Shown here piece after piece: positions 34,229-42,923 of a DNA stretch of 64,000 nt; positions within the stretch are counted from its first letter, which is position 1; each line of letters opens with the position of its first letter. The notes beneath the pieces were generated by a model. The model was given only the letters and a program-made list of their open reading frames with translations. It was not told where the DNA came from and ran no database searches. The stretch is from Ruegeria sp. SCSIO 43209 (lineage in GTDB: Bacteria > Pseudomonadota > Alphaproteobacteria > Rhodobacterales > Rhodobacteraceae): assembly GCF_019904295.1 (NCBI RefSeq), contig NZ_CP065362.1, positions 310,001-374,000 of the forward strand. The letters run 5' to 3'. Both the position numbers and the translations under genes were made by a program.

Positions 34229-34675
34229 ATGCAAAATGAAACGCTGGTCAGAGCAGGATCAACCGCAGTGTCGAAAACAGCGCCTGTATTCGGGCATCGC
34301 GCCCTGATGTATACAGCCGTCTTTGTGGGGGGTGCTGCAGGGTCGTTGCTGCGCGAGCTATTTTCGCTGGAGATCCCCGGCGCTCCGTTCCTGACCGCGA
34401 CTTTCGGCATCAATGTTGCGGCCTGTTTCGTTCTAGGTTGGCTCTATGCCATTCGAAATCGTGTCCACGCCCACGTCCTGCATCTAGGGGCCGTTGGATT
34501 TTGCGGTGGGCTATCGACGTTTTCCTCATTCGTCGCCGAGCTGGAAAGACTGGCAGAAACCGGGAATTGGTTTGTGGTTATCGCCGTAAGCGCGGAGATC
34601 GCATTTGGTCTTACGGCGGCGGTTCTTGGGGAAGCGCTGGGTCGGCGGCATCATTCCCGGGAAACATCGGAATGA
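34229..34675 (+). CDS. crcB: Fluoride channel CrcB/Fluc, first copy
   Basis: A 148-residue four-helix membrane protein of the Fluc family, exporting fluoride as a dual-topology dimer. Motifs are GGAAGSLLRELF, the conserved asparagine in TFGINVAACFVLGWLY and the phenylalanine/threonine strip GFCGGLSTFSSF. Start: ATG 34229 has no clear Shine-Dalgarno; a TTG at 34205 in the same frame is the alternative (156 residues). The N-terminus is about 20 residues longer than usual. The stop overlaps the second crcB gene start (ATGA). No fluoride riboswitch was recognised in the 150 bp upstream. Confidence 0.88.
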   Translation: MQNETLVRAGSTAVSKTAPVFGHRALMYTAVFVGGAAGSLLRELFSLEIPGAPFLTATFGINVAACFVLGWLYAIRNRVHAHVLHLGAVGFCGGLSTFSSFVAELERLAETGNWFVVIAVSAEIAFGLTAAVLGEALGRRHHSRETSE

Positions 34676-35034
34676 CGACCTTGTATCTGCATGCCATGTT
34701 CGCATTGGGCGGAGGATTGGGGGCTGTACTGCGGCATTGGCTGGCGCTTCGGGTGACGCATGATCTGCCGTACTCGACCCTGATCGTGAATGTTCTGGGC
34801 AGCCTTCTGCTGGGTCTATGGATTGGTTATCTGGGTGGCTCTGCGGAAATGGGCGAAGAGGAAAAACGCCTTGTATTCGGGTTCTGCGGCGGCTTCACCA
34901 CATTCTCAAGCTTCGCCTATCAATCGCTGCAATTGCACCGTGAACGGACGATCGTATTTGCCGCCGGGAACATCGCTCTCAGCCTAGCATTGTGCTGGTT
35001 CGCGCTATGGCTGGGCCTTGTTCTGACGCGCTAG
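34672..35034 (+). CDS. crcB: Fluoride channel CrcB/Fluc, second copy
   Basis: A 120-residue Fluc protein with GGLGAVLRHW, the asparagine in LIVNVLGSLLLGLW, and GFCGGFTTFSSFAYQSL. It is coupled to the first copy by a four-base overlap. The two proteins share only the family motifs and differ in length, so they are not a recent duplicate. In several bacteria tandem crcB genes encode the two antiparallel halves of a heterodimeric channel, with each subunit fixed in one orientation. That is the likely arrangement here, but proof would need topology data. The stop overlaps the convergent efflux gene stop within CTAG. Confidence 0.9.
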   Translation: MTTLYLHAMFALGGGLGAVLRHWLALRVTHDLPYSTLIVNVLGSLLLGLWIGYLGGSAEMGEEEKRLVFGFCGGFTTFSSFAYQSLQLHRERTIVFAAGNIALSLALCWFALWLGLVLTR

Positions 35035-36548
35035 TGAACGGGTGCTGCAGCCCTTTGGTCGGGCCTGGGCGCGCGGCAGAAGAACAACAGTGGGATCGTG
35101 GCCAACGCCAGCAGTCCAAGATTGTTGAATACAGTAAGGTACGAGATCATCTCGGCCTGCCGTGCGATCTCTTGCCCCAGAATGGCGGCGCCCTGAGCGC
35201 TATCGGGTGTCAGCCCCAGCGGCGCAAGATAAGCCTGTGCAGCAGGATTGTAGGGTGTCACATTCTGGCTGAGCACTGCCGTATTGGTTTGCAGGCCTCG
35301 CACGACCCAAGTCCCCACTAATGAAATACCTACCGAAGAGCCAAGCTGCCTGGTGACGTTGAATAGGCCCGAGGCCTCATCCTGCCTTGATTTACTGATG
35401 CTCTCGAATGCCAGAATAGACATCGGCACAAACACCAGCCCCATCCCCAGACCACTGACAAAGCCCGGCCAAGCCAGTTGCCAGAAACCGGCGTCGAGGT
35501 TGAGCGTGCCCAACATGAAATTCCCCAGTGCTGTCAACAGCATCCCTAACCCGGCTAAAACTCGTGGATCAAACCGGGTGACCAGTACGGCCCCGGTCAG
35601 CACCATCGATGCACCTGCGGCGATCCCGCGCGGTATGAACAAATGACCGGATTCGATCACGGGGTAATCGAGCAGGCTTTGCACAAAGGTTGGCAGTATG
35701 GCGATCCCGCCAAACAATGAGATCGCGAACCCCGCTATCACTAAGTTGCACAGGGCAAAGTTGCGATCCGCAAAAAGGCGCAAATCAACGACAGAATGCC
35801 GGGATGTCAGAGAATGGACGATGAACCCCAGCGCCCCAAGAACCGAAGCGATCAGCGCCAGCTGTATCATCCTCGATGACAGCCAGTCCTTGGTCTCACC
35901 TTGGTCAAGAATGAATTGAAGGCATCCAATGCCAACTGCCAGCAGCGCCAGGCCTTTCCAGTCGATGCGCACCTCTTCGGTTTTGTCGTCCGGCAACTCG
36001 CCCGCCAAAAGCAGCAGGGCCATGGCGGCGACCGGAAGGTTGACGAAAAACACCATTCGCCACGAAAAATACTCAGTCAGGACTGCACCTACAGTTGGGC
36101 CCAACACCGGTGCGACCACCACGCCCAAGCCAAAGACCGCCATGGCCTGTCCCCGTTTTTCACGCGGAAAGGCATCAAACAGGATGGACTGCGATAACGG
36201 GATCAGGAACGCGCCGAACATCCCCTGCGCCAGGCGGAACGCGACGATAGTCTGAAGACTCCATGACAGGCCGCACATGACAGACATTGTGGCAAAACCC
36301 GTGACCGCAGTCAGGATCAGCCTGCGCCGCCCGACCCGACGCGCGACAAACCCGGTCAGCGGCATGACCACAACGGCTGAGACGATATAGCTGGTTAAGA
36401 TCCATGTCGCCTGATCGGTTGTGGCCCCAAAAGCCGCCTGAATATGCGGCAACGCAACATTGACGATGGTACTGTCCAGAACTTCGAGAATAGCGCTGAG
36501 CACGACGGCCACGACAATCACGCGATTGATGTGGCCGGCATCAGTCAT
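35031..36548 (-). CDS. emrB: EmrB/QacA family (DHA2) drug efflux transporter
   Basis: A 505-residue major facilitator of the 14-helix DHA2 group. Diagnostic segments are LDSTIVNVALPHIQAAFGAT (motif D1), the conserved GFVARRVGRRRLIL loop (motif A) and GVVVAPVLGPTVGAVL (motif C). It forms a tripartite pump with the HlyD-like EmrA encoded immediately upstream. The emrA stop and emrB start overlap as ATGA. Substrates cannot be told. The operon lies directly after cyoABCD on the same strand, an unusual link that may mean shared transcription. Confidence 0.92.
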   Translation of the reverse strand: MTDAGHINRVIVVAVVLSAILEVLDSTIVNVALPHIQAAFGATTDQATWILTSYIVSAVVVMPLTGFVARRVGRRRLILTAVTGFATMSVMCGLSWSLQTIVAFRLAQGMFGAFLIPLSQSILFDAFPREKRGQAMAVFGLGVVVAPVLGPTVGAVLTEYFSWRMVFFVNLPVAAMALLLLAGELPDDKTEEVRIDWKGLALLAVGIGCLQFILDQGETKDWLSSRMIQLALIASVLGALGFIVHSLTSRHSVVDLRLFADRNFALCNLVIAGFAISLFGGIAILPTFVQSLLDYPVIESGHLFIPRGIAAGASMVLTGAVLVTRFDPRVLAGLGMLLTALGNFMLGTLNLDAGFWQLAWPGFVSGLGMGLVFVPMSILAFESISKSRQDEASGLFNVTRQLGSSVGISLVGTWVVRGLQTNTAVLSQNVTPYNPAAQAYLAPLGLTPDSAQGAAILGQEIARQAEMISYLTVFNNLGLLALATIPLLFFCRAPRPDQRAAAPVH

Positions 36549-37522
36549 TGGCTGGTTCCGGTTGTATCCACCGTAACTTTGCTGCTGCCTCCAACACGCA
36601 GCGGGGCGTCGGTTGGATCAAGCTCGATCCGCACCGCAAACCGTCGAGTGACCTTGACCCAGTTGCCGCTGGAGTTTTCGGACGGCAACAACGAAAACGT
36701 ATCGCCCGAGCCTCGACCGATCGACGCAACCTTGCCGGTCAGGGTCGTGTCTGGAAGCATATCCACCTGCACTGTGACCGGCTGACCGGGTCGGATGCGT
36801 GGCAGTGATGTTTCCTTGAAATTTGCATCGACCCACCAGTCAGACGACTCGACAATGGAAAACTGCGGCGCATTGGCCGAGACAGACGACCCTGGCCGCA
36901 GTGTCAGATTTGCGATCCAGCCATCGGCCGCGGCATAGACCTTGGTCCAGACAAGATCGGCCTGCGCGATTTCCAACGCAGCCTGTGAGGACAACACATT
37001 GTCCTGCCGGGCCGCGAGACCACTTTGCAATGCGGAAAGCTCGGACCGGCTGGTGGTCAACCGGGCCGAAGCCTGTGCGAATTCGGATGTAGTTTGGTCC
37101 AGCGAGGCCTGCGCGAGGTCCCCGTCCGAAAACAAAGCTCGGGCGCGTTCAAGATTGCTCTGAGCCGTTTCGTAGAACGAGTTGGCGCTTTCGACAGCGG
37201 CCTGTGCAGCGGTGATCTGGTTCGAGAAGGAGTCAGCCTGCTGAATGGCACTGTCCAGATTAGCTTTGGCCTGATCGACCGAGGCTTGGAACTGTGTCGG
37301 ATCAATCGAGAACAGCAAATCGCCTGCATTGACCGGCTGGTTTTCGACCACCGCAACGTCTGAAACCTGCCCGGTCACCTGTGCGGCCACATAGATGATA
37401 TTCGCGCCGATATAGGCGTCTTTTGTTGACGGATACCGCTCTTCATGCCGCCAGAAAAGGAACAATCCAACAGCAATCGTGACCAGGATCCCTGCGGCGG
37501 CAATTGCCTTGAATGACTTCAT
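36545..37522 (-). CDS. emrA: HlyD/EmrA family efflux adaptor
   Basis: A 325-residue adaptor with one N-terminal helix (about 7-26, AAAGILVTIAVGLFLFW), a lipoyl half motif (YVAAQVTGQVSDVAVVENQ), an Ala/Gln-rich coiled coil (about 85-190) and the second half AADGWIANLTLRPGSSV. It then ends in a small beta domain with RPGQPVTVQVDMLPDTTL. RBS AAGGA lies about eight bases before ATG. The preceding gene, cyoD, is only 35 bp upstream on the same strand, so the efflux genes may be the tail of the cyo operon. Confidence 0.92.
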   Translation of the reverse strand: MKSFKAIAAAGILVTIAVGLFLFWRHEERYPSTKDAYIGANIIYVAAQVTGQVSDVAVVENQPVNAGDLLFSIDPTQFQASVDQAKANLDSAIQQADSFSNQITAAQAAVESANSFYETAQSNLERARALFSDGDLAQASLDQTTSEFAQASARLTTSRSELSALQSGLAARQDNVLSSQAALEIAQADLVWTKVYAAADGWIANLTLRPGSSVSANAPQFSIVESSDWWVDANFKETSLPRIRPGQPVTVQVDMLPDTTLTGKVASIGRGSGDTFSLLPSENSSGNWVKVTRRFAVRIELDPTDAPLRVGGSSKVTVDTTGTSQ

Positions 37523-37557
37523 AAGCAGCTTCCTTTTTGGTGCCTAAGCGAGCGACC

Positions 37558-37884
37558 TCACATCACCTGCATATGCATGCGCATGGCCAGATTGCCCAGA
37601 ATCCAAACTGTCCCGCCGATGATAATCAGCAGAACAAGTGTCGAGAACAGAACCAGGTCCAGATCCTCTCGGCTGCTGCGGCGGCGGTCGATGTGTAGAA
37701 AATAGATCAGTTGAACAACCAGTTGTGCCAACCCCAGAAGGCCTATGGTCATATAGACGCCTGGTGTTTCAATACCGAAATGATAGGCGATCACAAATAC
37801 CACCAGCGTGAGCAGCAGTGACCCACCATAGCCAATCACGTAACGCCGCCGTTCGCGGTGATGCATCTCGGATCGTTTATCCAT
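37558..37884 (-). CDS. cyoD: Cytochrome bo3 ubiquinol oxidase subunit IV
   Basis: A 108-residue three-helix protein matching CyoD: RRYVIGYGGSLLLTLVVFVI, then the family motif LAQLVVQLIYFLHID, and a third helix near residue 85. It helps assemble and stabilise the copper B site in subunit I. The start overlaps the cyoC stop by eight bases. It is the last cyo subunit; no heme O synthase gene (cyoE) follows, so heme O must be made by an enzyme encoded elsewhere. emrA starts 35 bp downstream. Confidence 0.9.
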   Translation of the reverse strand: MDKRSEMHHRERRRYVIGYGGSLLLTLVVFVIAYHFGIETPGVYMTIGLLGLAQLVVQLIYFLHIDRRRSSREDLDLVLFSTLVLLIIIGGTVWILGNLAMRMHMQVM

Positions 37885-38509
37885 AGGCCAGCCCTCCGAA
37901 ATACACGATGGTTATTATGCCGATCCAGATAAGATCGAGGAAATGCCAGAATAGCGCCAACCGCACCATACGCGACATCAGCAGATCGGTCAGCCCGAAC
38001 ATACGCAGCTGAATACCCAGCACGATTAGCCACAGACACCCGGCTGCAACATGCAAGCCGTGGAGCGGTACGAGACCATAGAAGGCCGACAAAAACCCGC
38101 TACGCTGTGGGATACCGCCTTGGGCTGCCATGTTCATGAAATCACGGATTTCCAAAACCAGAAAACTGAGCCCCAGCAACAGAGTCACTCCGAACCACAG
38201 CACGATCCGTGCCCGAGGCAGGTTGTATTTCAGCGCCAACATCGCCAGCCCGACGGTCAAACTGCTGGTCAGCAGAATGAGAGTCTGGGCAAAGATGCTT
38301 TTCAGGTCGAACAGCTCATGCGGGCCTGGACCGCCGGCCTGCGCGTCTATCATGGTGATATAGATCGCGAACATCAGGCCGAAATAGACCAGATCGCTCA
38401 TCAGGAAGACCCAGAAGCCGAAAGTGACGACCTCGGTCGCCTTGTGGGCGCTGGCGTGGTCCTCGCCGAGGTTTATCCCCGGATAGCTGTGCTTGGGTGC
38501 GCGCCTCAT
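37877..38509 (-). CDS. cyoC: Cytochrome bo3 ubiquinol oxidase subunit III
   Basis: A 210-residue subunit III with five predicted helices. Features include GFWVFLMSDLVYFGLMFAIY, GPGPHELFDLKS, and the late HFLDLIWIGIITIVYFGG. I chose ATG 38509, which overlaps the cyoB stop as ATGA. A more upstream in-frame start (38545) would lie inside cyoB and is unlikely. Subunit III is not redox-active. The gene is part of the tightly coupled cyoABCD unit. Confidence 0.92.
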   Translation of the reverse strand: MRRAPKHSYPGINLGEDHASAHKATEVVTFGFWVFLMSDLVYFGLMFAIYITMIDAQAGGPGPHELFDLKSIFAQTLILLTSSLTVGLAMLALKYNLPRARIVLWFGVTLLLGLSFLVLEIRDFMNMAAQGGIPQRSGFLSAFYGLVPLHGLHVAAGCLWLIVLGIQLRMFGLTDLLMSRMVRLALFWHFLDLIWIGIITIVYFGGLAYG

Positions 38510-40596
38510 GTCACGGCCTCCATATCCGGGCGGGCGAGGCCGCAATTTTCCGGTGTACTTTCATGATCGCGATCCACAGCGGCGGTGCTGTGGACCAGCG
38601 CCAACCACGCCTCGTGTTCTTTGCGGACCTCTTCGGCGGGGATTATGACCTCGGTGCTGGTGTCGAAACTCCAGATGATAATGGCGAGGATCATCGCGAT
38701 GGTCATCAGTGCTGCCAGCCACCAGATCCACCAGACCAGAGAGAACATCCAGATGCCACTGAGCACGCAGAGGATAAACCCGATGCCGGTGTTGCGCGGC
38801 ATCTCGATATCTTCGTAGGCCGCGGGTGCAGGATAGGCTTGTCCGCGCTCCTTAGCTGCAGCAAAGTCATCGCGGTCACTAACCTGCGGAATAATAGCGA
38901 AGTTGTAGGGTGGCGGCGGAGACGGGATCGACCATTCCAGCGTGCGCCCGTCCCAAGGATCACCGACCGGTGCGCGGGTCTGTTCTCGGTCGCGTATACT
39001 GACCCACAATTGGACCAGGATCGAAAGCAACCCGCAAGTAATCACTAGCGATCCTATGGCGGCGGTGATCATGTAGGGGTGAAAGCTGGGATCCTCCCAA
39101 CTGAACGACCGGCGGGGCATGCCCATCAGACCAACGAAGTAGAGCGGCATGAAGGTCAGCAGAAACCCAACCGTCCAGCAGAAAACCGAAACGCGGCCCC
39201 AGAACTCGTTTAGACGGAACCCAAAGGCCTTTGGGAACCAGTAGTTATAGCCGGCGAGCAACCCGAACAGCACACCTGGTAGCAACGCGTTGTGGAAATG
39301 CGCAACCAGAAACAGCGTATTATGGACCTGATAGTCGACGGTTGGATTGGCAAGAACCACTCCGCTGAGGCCGCCGATGACGAACAACATCAAGAACGCA
39401 AGGCCATAAAGCATCGGGACCGAGAATCGAATGCGCCCACGGTACAGAGTCGCCATCCAGTCATAGACCTTTACCCCGGTCGGAATGGCGATCAGCATCG
39501 TGGCAATCCCGAACACCGCGTTGATCAGAGCGCTTTGCCCCATGGTGAAGAAATGATGCAACCAAACCGTGAAGGACATGACCGCAATCGACATTGTTGC
39601 GATGACCAGTGAGTTGTAACCATAGAGACGCTTGGCCGAAAAGGTGGCAAAGACTTCGGAATAGATACCATATGCAGGCAGGACCAACAGGTAGACCTCA
39701 GGGTGACCAAACAGCCAGAACAGGTTGGCATAGTTCATCATGTTGCCGCCAAGGTCATTGGTGAAGAAGTGGAAATCGAGATATCGGTCAGCGGCCAGCA
39801 ACAATGCAGCTACGCCAAGGGGGGGCATGGCAAAGATGATCAGAATCGAGCTGCAGATTATCGTCCAGCAATACATGGGCAACCGCATGAACTTCATCCC
39901 CGGCGCACGCAGCTTGTAGATCGTGACGGCAAAGTTGATGCCAGTCAGTGTTGTGCCCACGCCAGAGACCACGATGGCCCAAATCCAGTAATCCGGCCCA
40001 ACGCCGGGATTAAAAGCTGCTCCGGTATAGGGTGGATACGCGGTCCAGCCACCGGTCGAGAACTCTCCGACCACCAGCGAGACCATCAGCATCAGCCCGG
40101 CCGATACGGTCAGACCAAGCCCGATCTGGTTCATCACCGGAAAGGCCACGTCGCGCGCGCCTATCATGAGTGGAATTATGTAATTAGCGACGCCAAAGAC
40201 AAAAGGTACCGCGACGAAGAACACCATTATGGTGCCATGAGTGCTAAACAGTTCCGCGAAATGCTCGGGTTCCAGAAATCCGTCCCCCGGTCCCGCCGCC
40301 TGTTGGGCCCGCATCACTACGCCTTCCAGGACGCCCCGCGCTAGCATGACGATGGCGAAGACAATGTACATGATGCCGATCTTCTTGTGATCAGCGCTGG
40401 TCAGCCAATCGCGCCAGAGCGGGCCCCACAACCGGAACCACGTCAGGATGCCAATCACTACCACTACGCCCACGATCACAATGGCAGCAGCAGCGTTTGC
40501 AATGATCTCATTTGCGCCAGGATTCTGGATCAGTCCAGCGATGGGAAATGCATCCCAGCTCAGGCGACCGAAGAAACCGGTCTCGGCATTTGTCAT
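38506..40596 (-). CDS. cyoB: Cytochrome bo3 ubiquinol oxidase subunit I
   Basis: A 696-residue heme-copper oxidase subunit with about 15 helices. Heme and copper ligands are seen in LFSTHGTIMVFF, FGHPEVYLLVLPAYG (the His-Tyr cross-link pair), LHHFFTMG and VAHFHNAL. The C-terminal extension typical of CyoB is present. It reduces oxygen to water and pumps protons using ubiquinol. At the quinol site, Arg (residue 87) and His (112) match E. coli Arg71 and His98, but the Asp75 position is Glu91 (ARGVLEGVVM) and Gln101 is Glu115. GGAGG lies seven bases before the ATG, which overlaps the cyoA stop. Confidence 0.95.
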   Translation of the reverse strand: MTNAETGFFGRLSWDAFPIAGLIQNPGANEIIANAAAAIVIVGVVVVIGILTWFRLWGPLWRDWLTSADHKKIGIMYIVFAIVMLARGVLEGVVMRAQQAAGPGDGFLEPEHFAELFSTHGTIMVFFVAVPFVFGVANYIIPLMIGARDVAFPVMNQIGLGLTVSAGLMLMVSLVVGEFSTGGWTAYPPYTGAAFNPGVGPDYWIWAIVVSGVGTTLTGINFAVTIYKLRAPGMKFMRLPMYCWTIICSSILIIFAMPPLGVAALLLAADRYLDFHFFTNDLGGNMMNYANLFWLFGHPEVYLLVLPAYGIYSEVFATFSAKRLYGYNSLVIATMSIAVMSFTVWLHHFFTMGQSALINAVFGIATMLIAIPTGVKVYDWMATLYRGRIRFSVPMLYGLAFLMLFVIGGLSGVVLANPTVDYQVHNTLFLVAHFHNALLPGVLFGLLAGYNYWFPKAFGFRLNEFWGRVSVFCWTVGFLLTFMPLYFVGLMGMPRRSFSWEDPSFHPYMITAAIGSLVITCGLLSILVQLWVSIRDREQTRAPVGDPWDGRTLEWSIPSPPPPYNFAIIPQVSDRDDFAAAKERGQAYPAPAAYEDIEMPRNTGIGFILCVLSGIWMFSLVWWIWWLAALMTIAMILAIIIWSFDTSTEVIIPAEEVRKEHEAWLALVHSTAAVDRDHESTPENCGLARPDMEAVT

Positions 40597-41555
40597 TGGC
40601 TTGCCTCCTGCCCGTATTCAGCCGTTCCGGGTTGCTGATCCAACTGCAGAGGCTCTCCGCTGTGATAACGACGCAGGATCGAATGGAACAGGTCGCCCTC
40701 TTCCAGCGTGAAATAAAGCGCATTCAGCGGCATGAGTTCGGTGCCCAATGCTGCCTGCACCTCATCCCGATCCGTACGCATCGCCAACGTTCGATAAGTG
40801 CTTTCGGTCAACGGTATGCCATGCGCTTTTACGCTGGCGACCCATGCCTGAAAATCCTCGGGCTGCATGGCTTGCGCCAGGAATTTCTGCTTTGTGAATC
40901 CTCGGCCATTATACTGTGTGTTCTCGCCTTGCATCGTTTCAGGCGAGTCTGCCACCAGGTGTAGCCGAGTCGTCATCCCCGGCATGGCATAGATTTGCCC
41001 CGCCAGCGCCGGGATCATGAACGACTGCATCACCGTGTCTGTGGTCAGCGTCATCGCAACTTGCTGTTTGATCGGTATGCCCAGTTCTCCCACCGTTGCG
41101 ATGCCATGATCTGGATAGATGAACAGCCATTTCCAATCGAGGCCAACCACCTGCACATTTAGGGCAGGCTCCTCTCCAAAAGGGGCGGAATAAGGGTCAA
41201 GACGATGTGTCGCTTTCCAGAGATAGAAAGACAGGATCATCACGATCACGACCGGGACGCCCCACATCAGAAATTCAAGCTTCGCCGAAAAATCCCAATG
41301 CGGCGTGTATGCAGCATTTCCACCCTTACGTCGGCGATAACGCAGGGCAATCAGCGGCACCAGAGCCAGAACCGGTATCACAGCGATCAGGATAAGAGCC
41401 GTCGCGCGCAAAAGGTGTGTCTTTTGCACCGCTGCAATCGGGCCTTGGGGGTCCATGAAGCTATCACTCGCCCCGGCAGACTCAGCCGTCAACAACAGAG
41501 CAACAAAGATCACCAAGGCTGGCACAGCGACTGAATGTATCCGAGACAAGGTCAC
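40593..41555 (-). CDS. cyoA: Cytochrome bo3 ubiquinol oxidase subunit II
   Basis: A 320-residue subunit II. An N-terminal hydrophobic signal or anchor and a second helix (about 50-75) flank the inner membrane loop. WDFSAKLEFLMWGVPVVIV is the second transmembrane region. The cupredoxin domain carries VVGLDWKWLFIYPDHGIATV and MQSFMIPALAGQIYAMPGM. The CuA cysteine motif of cytochrome c oxidases is absent, confirming a quinol oxidase. Unlike E. coli CyoA there is no lipobox cysteine. I prefer GTG 41555, which has AAGAGGA nine bases upstream, over an ATG at 41591 (332 residues). It heads the operon, divergent from the transglycosylase gene. Confidence 0.88.
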   Translation of the reverse strand: MTLSRIHSVAVPALVIFVALLLTAESAGASDSFMDPQGPIAAVQKTHLLRATALILIAVIPVLALVPLIALRYRRRKGGNAAYTPHWDFSAKLEFLMWGVPVVIVMILSFYLWKATHRLDPYSAPFGEEPALNVQVVGLDWKWLFIYPDHGIATVGELGIPIKQQVAMTLTTDTVMQSFMIPALAGQIYAMPGMTTRLHLVADSPETMQGENTQYNGRGFTKQKFLAQAMQPEDFQAWVASVKAHGIPLTESTYRTLAMRTDRDEVQAALGTELMPLNALYFTLEEGDLFHSILRRYHSGEPLQLDQQPGTAEYGQEASQ

Positions 41556-41687
41556 ACCTGATGATCCTCTTGCGGCGGGGTTTCCCGGCAACTATCGGCA
41601 GAGTCACGGATTTTCTCAAGAACTTTTCCAAAATCACCCTGCGGCGCCGCTGTTGACATGAGGTCAAGCGCGCGCGAGACCAATCAT

Positions 41688-42923
41688 ATGCGTTTGGTTC
41701 TTGCTATAGTCTCCCTGGTTTGTCTTGCCGCCCCCTCGGCAGCGCAAGATCGCGCTGAGGTTGAACGTCAGTTCCAGAACTGGCTGCAACAAGCCATATG
41801 GCCTCAGGCAAAAGCAAAGGGCGTTTCGAAACGCACATTCCAAAGTGCCTTTGACGGGGTAACACTAAACTGGGACCTTCCTGACTTGGTTCCGCCGGGC
41901 AGCTCTAAAAAGACACCCAAGCAACAACGGCAGGCCGAGTTCGGCTCACCTGGTCGTTATTTTAATGCCGGATCAGTTCAGGGTGCCACCTCCGTCGGTC
42001 GCAAGATGGCTAGGCGCCATGCGGGTACACTGGCGCGTGTCGAGGCAGAAACCGGTGTACCCGTCCGTATCATACTGGCCATCTGGGGCCGCGAAAGCGG
42101 ATACGGACAAGTCCCGATCCGCCATAATGCGTTTCAGGTGCTGGGCACCAAAGGGTTTATGAGTACGCGTGCCGAGTATTTCACGGCTGAACTGATTGCT
42201 GCGCTACAGATCGCTGAATCCGGTCACGGCCAAGGCCACGCACTGAAAAGCAGTTGGGCGGGTGCCTTGGGGCAGCCTCAGTTCATGCCCACAAATTTTC
42301 TGACTTACGCGCGCGATGGCGATGGCGATGGCCGAACTGATATCTGGGGCTCAGCCTCGGACACGATTGCATCGATCGGCGCGTATCTTGACGAGCACGG
42401 ATGGGTGACAGGCCGCGACTGGGGGTTCGAAGTTATCCTACCCACGACCGTTTCTTGCGCGTTGGAGGGCCCTGATCAGGGGCGGTTGATCCGCGATTGG
42501 GTCGCCATGGGCGTAAATCGCGTTTCCGGCAAACCTTTTCCTGCACATGAACTTGATGCCGAGGGCTATCTTATGATGCCTGCCGGTCGTAGCGGTCCGG
42601 CCTTTATCGTAACGCCCAATTTCTATGTCCTCAAAGACTATAACACCAGCGACCTTTATGCGCTGTTTGTGGGACATGTCGGTGATCGCATCCAATACGG
42701 AGTTGGCGATTTTCGGGGTCGTTGGGGCGATGTCGGCAATCTCTATCGTTCAGATGTCGCCAGCATGCAGCAGGTGCTTGTTCAACAGGGTCATGACGTC
42801 GGTGGCGTCGATGGCCTGCCCGGATACAAAACCCGACGCTCGATCGGGCGCTGGCAAGAGGCTTCTGGAAGCACACCAACCTGCTTCCCCGATGCCTCAT
42901 TGAAGGCCGTTCTGAAGCCGTAG
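41688..42923 (+). CDS. Lytic murein transglycosylase (MltB family)
   Basis: A 411-residue exported enzyme that cleaves the glycan strands of peptidoglycan. It has a signal peptide (LVLAIVSLVCLAAPSAAQ), an SLT_2 catalytic domain with the catalytic glutamate in ILAIWGRESGYGQ, then GALGQPQFMPTNFLTYARDG and ASIGAYLDEHGWVTGRDWG. It ends in a PG_binding_1 domain (MQQVLVQQGHDVGGVDGLPG). ATG 41688 is chosen because it begins at the signal peptide; a start at 41658 would add ten polar residues. Single-gene unit. A role in wall turnover or in inserting large secretion complexes is possible. Confidence 0.92.
   Translation: MRLVLAIVSLVCLAAPSAAQDRAEVERQFQNWLQQAIWPQAKAKGVSKRTFQSAFDGVTLNWDLPDLVPPGSSKKTPKQQRQAEFGSPGRYFNAGSVQGATSVGRKMARRHAGTLARVEAETGVPVRIILAIWGRESGYGQVPIRHNAFQVLGTKGFMSTRAEYFTAELIAALQIAESGHGQGHALKSSWAGALGQPQFMPTNFLTYARDGDGDGRTDIWGSASDTIASIGAYLDEHGWVTGRDWGFEVILPTTVSCALEGPDQGRLIRDWVAMGVNRVSGKPFPAHELDAEGYLMMPAGRSGPAFIVTPNFYVLKDYNTSDLYALFVGHVGDRIQYGVGDFRGRWGDVGNLYRSDVASMQQVLVQQGHDVGGVDGLPGYKTRRSIGRWQEASGSTPTCFPDASLKAVLKP

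Noticed and set aside
39703..40344. A 213-residue open frame antisense to cyoB
   Set aside because: It is a composition shadow of a well-conserved gene; the sequence is low in hydrophobic core and matches nothing.
37558..41555. Cytochrome c oxidase instead of quinol oxidase
   Set aside because: Subunit II has no CuA cysteines and the gene order and subunit I extension are those of cyoABCD.
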